Source of the DNA: Yaniella flava
Lineage (GTDB): Bacteria; Actinomycetota; Actinomycetes; Actinomycetales; Micrococcaceae
Assembly (NCBI RefSeq): GCF_039529295.1
Contig: NZ_BAAAMN010000015.1
Coordinates: 1-27,340 of the forward strand
Length of the DNA stretch: 27,340 bases
Reading direction: 5' to 3'
The notes beneath the pieces were generated by a model. The model saw only the letters and a list, made by a program, of their open reading frames with translations. It was not told the origin of the DNA and did not search any database. Shown here in pieces: positions 24,638 to 27,340 of the stretch. The position numbers and the translations under genes were made by a program. The number at the start of each line of letters is the position of its first letter. The first letter of the stretch is position 1.

Positions 24638-24764
24638 ACGAACATCTTATCCAATTTATCCCATAGGCGGGCTCCTGGAAACAGGATCACACCCTCACTA
24701 CCTGAAGCCTCGCAATTCTAATCGTGCCGACAACAACAATCTGGACCAGCGAAAACCCAGGTGA

Positions 24765-24989
24765 TGGGGCTTACTGGAACCAACCACTGACGCCAACACT
24801 GAATGTTGGGCAACTCTGTACAACCAGACGCGGAAAGGATTTCGGTCGACCAATGGGCGACACTGATGGATACTGCTCGGCGTCGAAGGAGTGGCCATCA
24901 TTTTCGACGGCCAGTGGGCGCGAGAAAATGTAATCGTACCGAATCCTGCGCTGCCACTTTTGGAACTGCTTGAGGCCTCCCTTCCGTAA
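24765..24989 (+). pseudogene. Possible gene remnant with in-frame TGA
   Basis: The frame gives TDANTECWATLYNQTRKGFR and STNGRH, then TGA at 24864-24866, then WILLGVEGVAIIFDGQWARE and a Leu-rich end to TAA at 24987. The part after the stop looks protein-like, and the part before it fits as continuation. No start codon or family was found, so this is a weak call. Confidence 0.3.
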
Positions 24990-25108
24990 ATACCAAAAGC
25001 CTCTATGGACGCAGTCAAGCTGCGGAGGCAGGGGGTAATGAATCTTTCAGACGGGTCAGTGATGTGAAACGTTGTGGCTGCACGCCGTTTCCTTCGAACT
25101 AGAGCACA

Positions 25109-25477
25109 TCAGCCACGGCCGCGCCCGCCCCAGGATGCGCCGCGCTCATTGTCGGTAAACACCAGGATCATGGCAACGACGCTCCCCGCGGTTCACAGTG
25201 CCATCATGATGACAACTACTGTTGGGCGCACTACTCCGCTTGGGTCACCGGTTAGTCCAGATAGCGGAGTACGTTCTGCAATGAAACAGAACCGTTTTCC
25301 ACAGCAACTTGGTGCCCTCAGGCTAGCGAACGATACTTGACCACCAGCAGTATCGGCAATGGGCGTATACATACGAGGTTGCCATGAGGGCATAGCACAA
25401 CCGAGTATCTCGCCGATCGTGCCGACGGCGATGACGTTCTCACGGTAAGGATATCGTTCCCAGAAAACTGCGATCAC
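25109..25477 (-). pseudogene. Unknown gene with C-terminal membrane helix, interrupted by TGA
   Basis: From a GTG at 25477 (GAAGGG six bases upstream) the frame gives 94 residues (MIAVFWERYPYRENVIAVGT...) to TGA at 25193-25195. In the same frame it then continues TAGSVVAMILVFTDNERGAS and WGGRGRG to a stop at 25109. Reading across the TGA gives one unbroken hydrophobic helix (VVRPTVVVIMMAL-x-TAGSVVAMILVF), which argues that the stop is new and was CGA or similar. The total would be 122 aa. No family was recognised. Confidence 0.45.
25232..25271. repeat. Inverted repeat inside the 25109-25477 pseudogene
   Basis: TACTCCGCT (25232-25240) and AGCGGAGTA (25263-25271) are perfect 9-bp arms with a 22-base spacer. 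No role is evident; it may be chance or an old operator or insertion scar. Confidence 0.4.
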
Positions 25478-25924
25478 GACTGCCCTTCAACAATCCCGGT
25501 TCAAGTACAAGCTAAAACCGTGCAGCATGTCAGATTCTCTTAGCTTCCTTTATTAGTTTGAGCATGACAGGGACTATGGTTTCTCATAGATCGCAAACAT
25601 CAAGCTATGCGGGATTGCAGATGTCGCGGCTGGCGTGTATCGTGCGTCAACTGCGCCTCTACATTCCGAGTGTCCAGGGCGAGCCTGAACCAGATCAAAC
25701 CGGAACCACAACGATTCCAGCACCGATTCTCGTACCATACCGGAAGTCTCGGAACTGGTCGATACAAGGATAGCCGTGCAGTCTGAACCCCCGTTCCGAA
25801 ATAGCACATCCGAAAGCACAACATCAAAACTGGACGCTATGCGTTCATACATCACATACCACCGCTTATATCCTATAAATTTAAAAAAGACATCCAGAAG
25901 CGCAGATTCTAGAGGAACGACCAC
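25478..25924. other. Stretch without a supportable gene
   Basis: Several open frames exist on both strands, but none has a ribosome binding site with a convincing protein. The right end (25800-25900) is AT-rich and probably carries the promoter of the gene at 25925. Confidence 0.4.
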
Positions 25925-26566
25925 ATGGTTGATACAGGTCCAAGCGAGGAATCCGCAAAAGCTCCCACTGCAATAGCCGCAGCCCAACAGTTTTTGGATC
26001 TATCGCAGGAATATTTAGAGCTGGTGCCAAAGCTCAAAAGCCAAGCCTTACCAATCGGCAATAGCGCGCGATCAAGAACGACCAAACGAGTGGCAGCTCT
26101 GGCCGTCGTAATGCAAAGGAAGTTTGTTACACGCCGTGAGAACACTTATATGCCAGGCATTTTAGAGCGCATCCTGGCCGAGCACAAAGACGAACTTTCT
26201 CCAGAAACTAGAAAGAATATCACAGCATTCAAACACGAGCTATCTGGTGCCGTAAAGCAGCTGCACGAAGCCAACGCTATCATTAACGACGGTACCAACA
26301 AGTCTGCGTCAACGGCCGTCGTAGTTCCCCAAATTACCTACGGCAGGCTGCTTCATGCCGATTATCAAAAATGGCAAGACGGTGGTCCCAACCCTTGGTT
26401 TACGGCCGCTCTTTCATTCTTAGTTTCCCAGGATAGGTTTCGAGATTACATAGAAAAAATGAGATCATGTCTGATGGATCTGACAGAGCAGAACATATTG
26501 GAATCCCTTGCGTACGAGTTCAACATCGAGGAGGATTTCCTCAGTCCAAACGGCAAGATCGAATAG
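25925..26566 (+). CDS. Unknown 213-aa helical protein; may be truncated at its C-terminus
   Basis: GAGGA lies nine bases before the ATG at 25925. The protein is soluble and largely helical (PTAIAAAQQFLDLSQEYLEL, RENTYMPGILERILAEHKDEL, NITAFKHELSGAVKQLHEAN), ending EFNIEEDFLSPNGKIE. No family was recognised. The frame continues open for 55 codons beyond the TAG at 26564 (DRRKLDLVAHSPGIFEDHSS... to a TAG at 26732), so the stop may be a recent CAG to TAG change and the original protein may have had about 269 residues. It is more AT-rich than the metabolic genes, like the rest of this right-hand region. Confidence 0.6.
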   Translation: MVDTGPSEESAKAPTAIAAAQQFLDLSQEYLELVPKLKSQALPIGNSARSRTTKRVAALAVVMQRKFVTRRENTYMPGILERILAEHKDELSPETRKNITAFKHELSGAVKQLHEANAIINDGTNKSASTAVVVPQITYGRLLHADYQKWQDGGPNPWFTAALSFLVSQDRFRDYIEKMRSCLMDLTEQNILESLAYEFNIEEDFLSPNGKIE

Positions 26567-26815
26567 GACCGCAGGAAACTTGACCTCGTGGCTCACAGTC
26601 CCGGCATATTTGAGGACCATTCATCCATACCGCTCCGCGTTAGACCAGATTATCGGTCTTCACAACAAAAATTTACTGAGCGGAACTCCGGCCGTGAGGC
26701 ACAACGCACCTCAGCATTAACCGCCGACGAGTAGTCTTCCCGCATCCCAGAGGCCTTGGGCACAAATAAACTCGTCATCAACCGGCAACCGCGTGCCGAA
26801 ACTTAGAGTACTCCC
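26567..26815. other. Gap with possible read-through tail of the upstream gene
   Basis: Bases 26567-26734 continue the frame of the gene at 25925 without a stop. The remainder holds nothing recognisable except the AT-rich approach to the gene at 26816. Confidence 0.4.
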
Positions 26816-27308
26816 ATGACAAAACCTACGAGTGACCCAGCATCTGAATTATCCATCAGTCGAAAATACACGACGGCGTCCGCCGGAGCCACCGCGGGCA
26901 CCGTACCACTTGTAGGGTCCATATTAGGAACACTTGCGGGCAACAAAATTCGGGCAAAATACGAAACTGCACTTCGTGAATGGCTCGATGCTTTAGCTGG
27001 CGAATTAAACCGAGTCCGCCATGATCTCGACTACCTACTTGAAGATGACGATTTTATAGAGACCCTAACAGCAGTGACGGAAGCTGCTGTGAGAGCGTCT
27101 CATCAAGAGAGGCTCGATACTCTCAAAACGCGGTTCTCAATAGCGTCGAAGACGTCTCTCAACCAGAGAACGGTTCGAAATTACGCTTCATCAGTTAATA
27201 AACCGGCTAATCCCCGATCACATGAGAATGCCCAATTTTTATGATTCGCCCCAGACATGGTTTCGTTTAAACCGGCTCATCGTAAAAATGAGTGTAGTTG
27301 GTGTCTGA
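26816..27308 (+). pseudogene. Unknown protein with two single-base deletions in homopolymers
   Basis: From the ATG at 26816 a Gly/Ala-rich segment (GATAGTVPLVGSILGTLAG) and a helical part (ALREWLDALAGELNRVRHDL, DDDFIETLTAVTEAA) lead to RLDTLK. There the text only makes sense after adding one A to the A run at 27125-27128 (NAVLNSVEDVSQPENGSKLR). It then needs one more T at about 27195 (LINRLIPDHMRMPNFYDSPQ) before a TGA at 27306. This restores the EKLxALRNAVLNS ... FL-LI-LTP-H-R-L-FYDSP pattern I recall from bacterial hypothetical proteins of about 160-250 residues. Uncorrected, the frame ends at 27244 (142 aa). The indels may be real decay or sequencing errors. Confidence 0.6.
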
Positions 27309-27340
27309 ATCCGCCGGTGTCGAGCAGTGCTCTGGTGATG

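Noticed and set aside
1..27340. TGA or TAG reassignment as a general genetic code change
   Set aside because: Intact genes end normally with TGA and TAG, including the four-base ATGA overlap at 5691-5694, so recoding at large is not supported.

Overview
The window looks like a piece of an actinobacterial chromosome. The evidence is the moderately high GC content of the metabolic genes, frequent GTG/TTG starts with GGAGG-type ribosome binding sites, an NlpC/P60 endopeptidase, and protein styles typical of Micrococcales. The genus cannot be fixed from the sequence. No rRNA, tRNA, CRISPR array or recognisable insertion sequence was seen.

Layout. Positions 1-297 hold the C-terminal catalytic part of an NlpC/P60 peptidoglycan endopeptidase, closed by a strong terminator. 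Positions 427-620 hold the wreck of a small gene whose intact paralogue lies at 20609-20869. A CrtI/PYROXD2-like FAD oxidoreductase (627-2087) and an unknown, possibly SecB-like protein (2171-2581) follow. A tightly overlapping minus-strand unit of unknown genes occupies 2846-3903; its first member carries an amber codon.

The core (4066-18345) is an amine-catabolism region. It has a PuuP-like putrescine importer coupled to a YtcJ-type amidohydrolase, an amidase, a TetR regulator, and a putrescine-oxidase-like flavoenzyme followed by an aldehyde dehydrogenase. It also has a second YtcJ-type amidohydrolase coupled to an MFS transporter, a divergent LacI regulator, and an agmatine deiminase. A 17-bp palindrome close to AATGAACATCATTCATT occurs in the importer/amidase gap (two copies), the TetR/oxidase gap and upstream of agmatine deiminase. 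This suggests one TetR regulon for agmatine and putrescine use: agmatine to N-carbamoylputrescine to putrescine to 4-aminobutanal to GABA. The agmatine deiminase reading frame is interrupted by one TAG codon before its catalytic Cys, so the agmatine branch may be dead.

The right third (18516-27340) is an accessory, defence-like region in decay. It contains a two-gene unit with an HTH protein, a divergent GIY-YIG nuclease-domain protein, and a RelA/SpoT-domain gene (toxSAS-like) broken by a stop codon and an internal deletion, next to an intact 86-aa partner. It also contains McrC with a nonsense codon, McrB without its P-loop, a two-helix membrane protein, and several unidentified genes interrupted by single stop codons or single-base homopolymer deletions. 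Nearly all the premature stops can be explained as CAG to TAG or CGA to TGA changes, so the region looks like a mobile or defence island losing function. Sequencing error has to be excluded for the indels.
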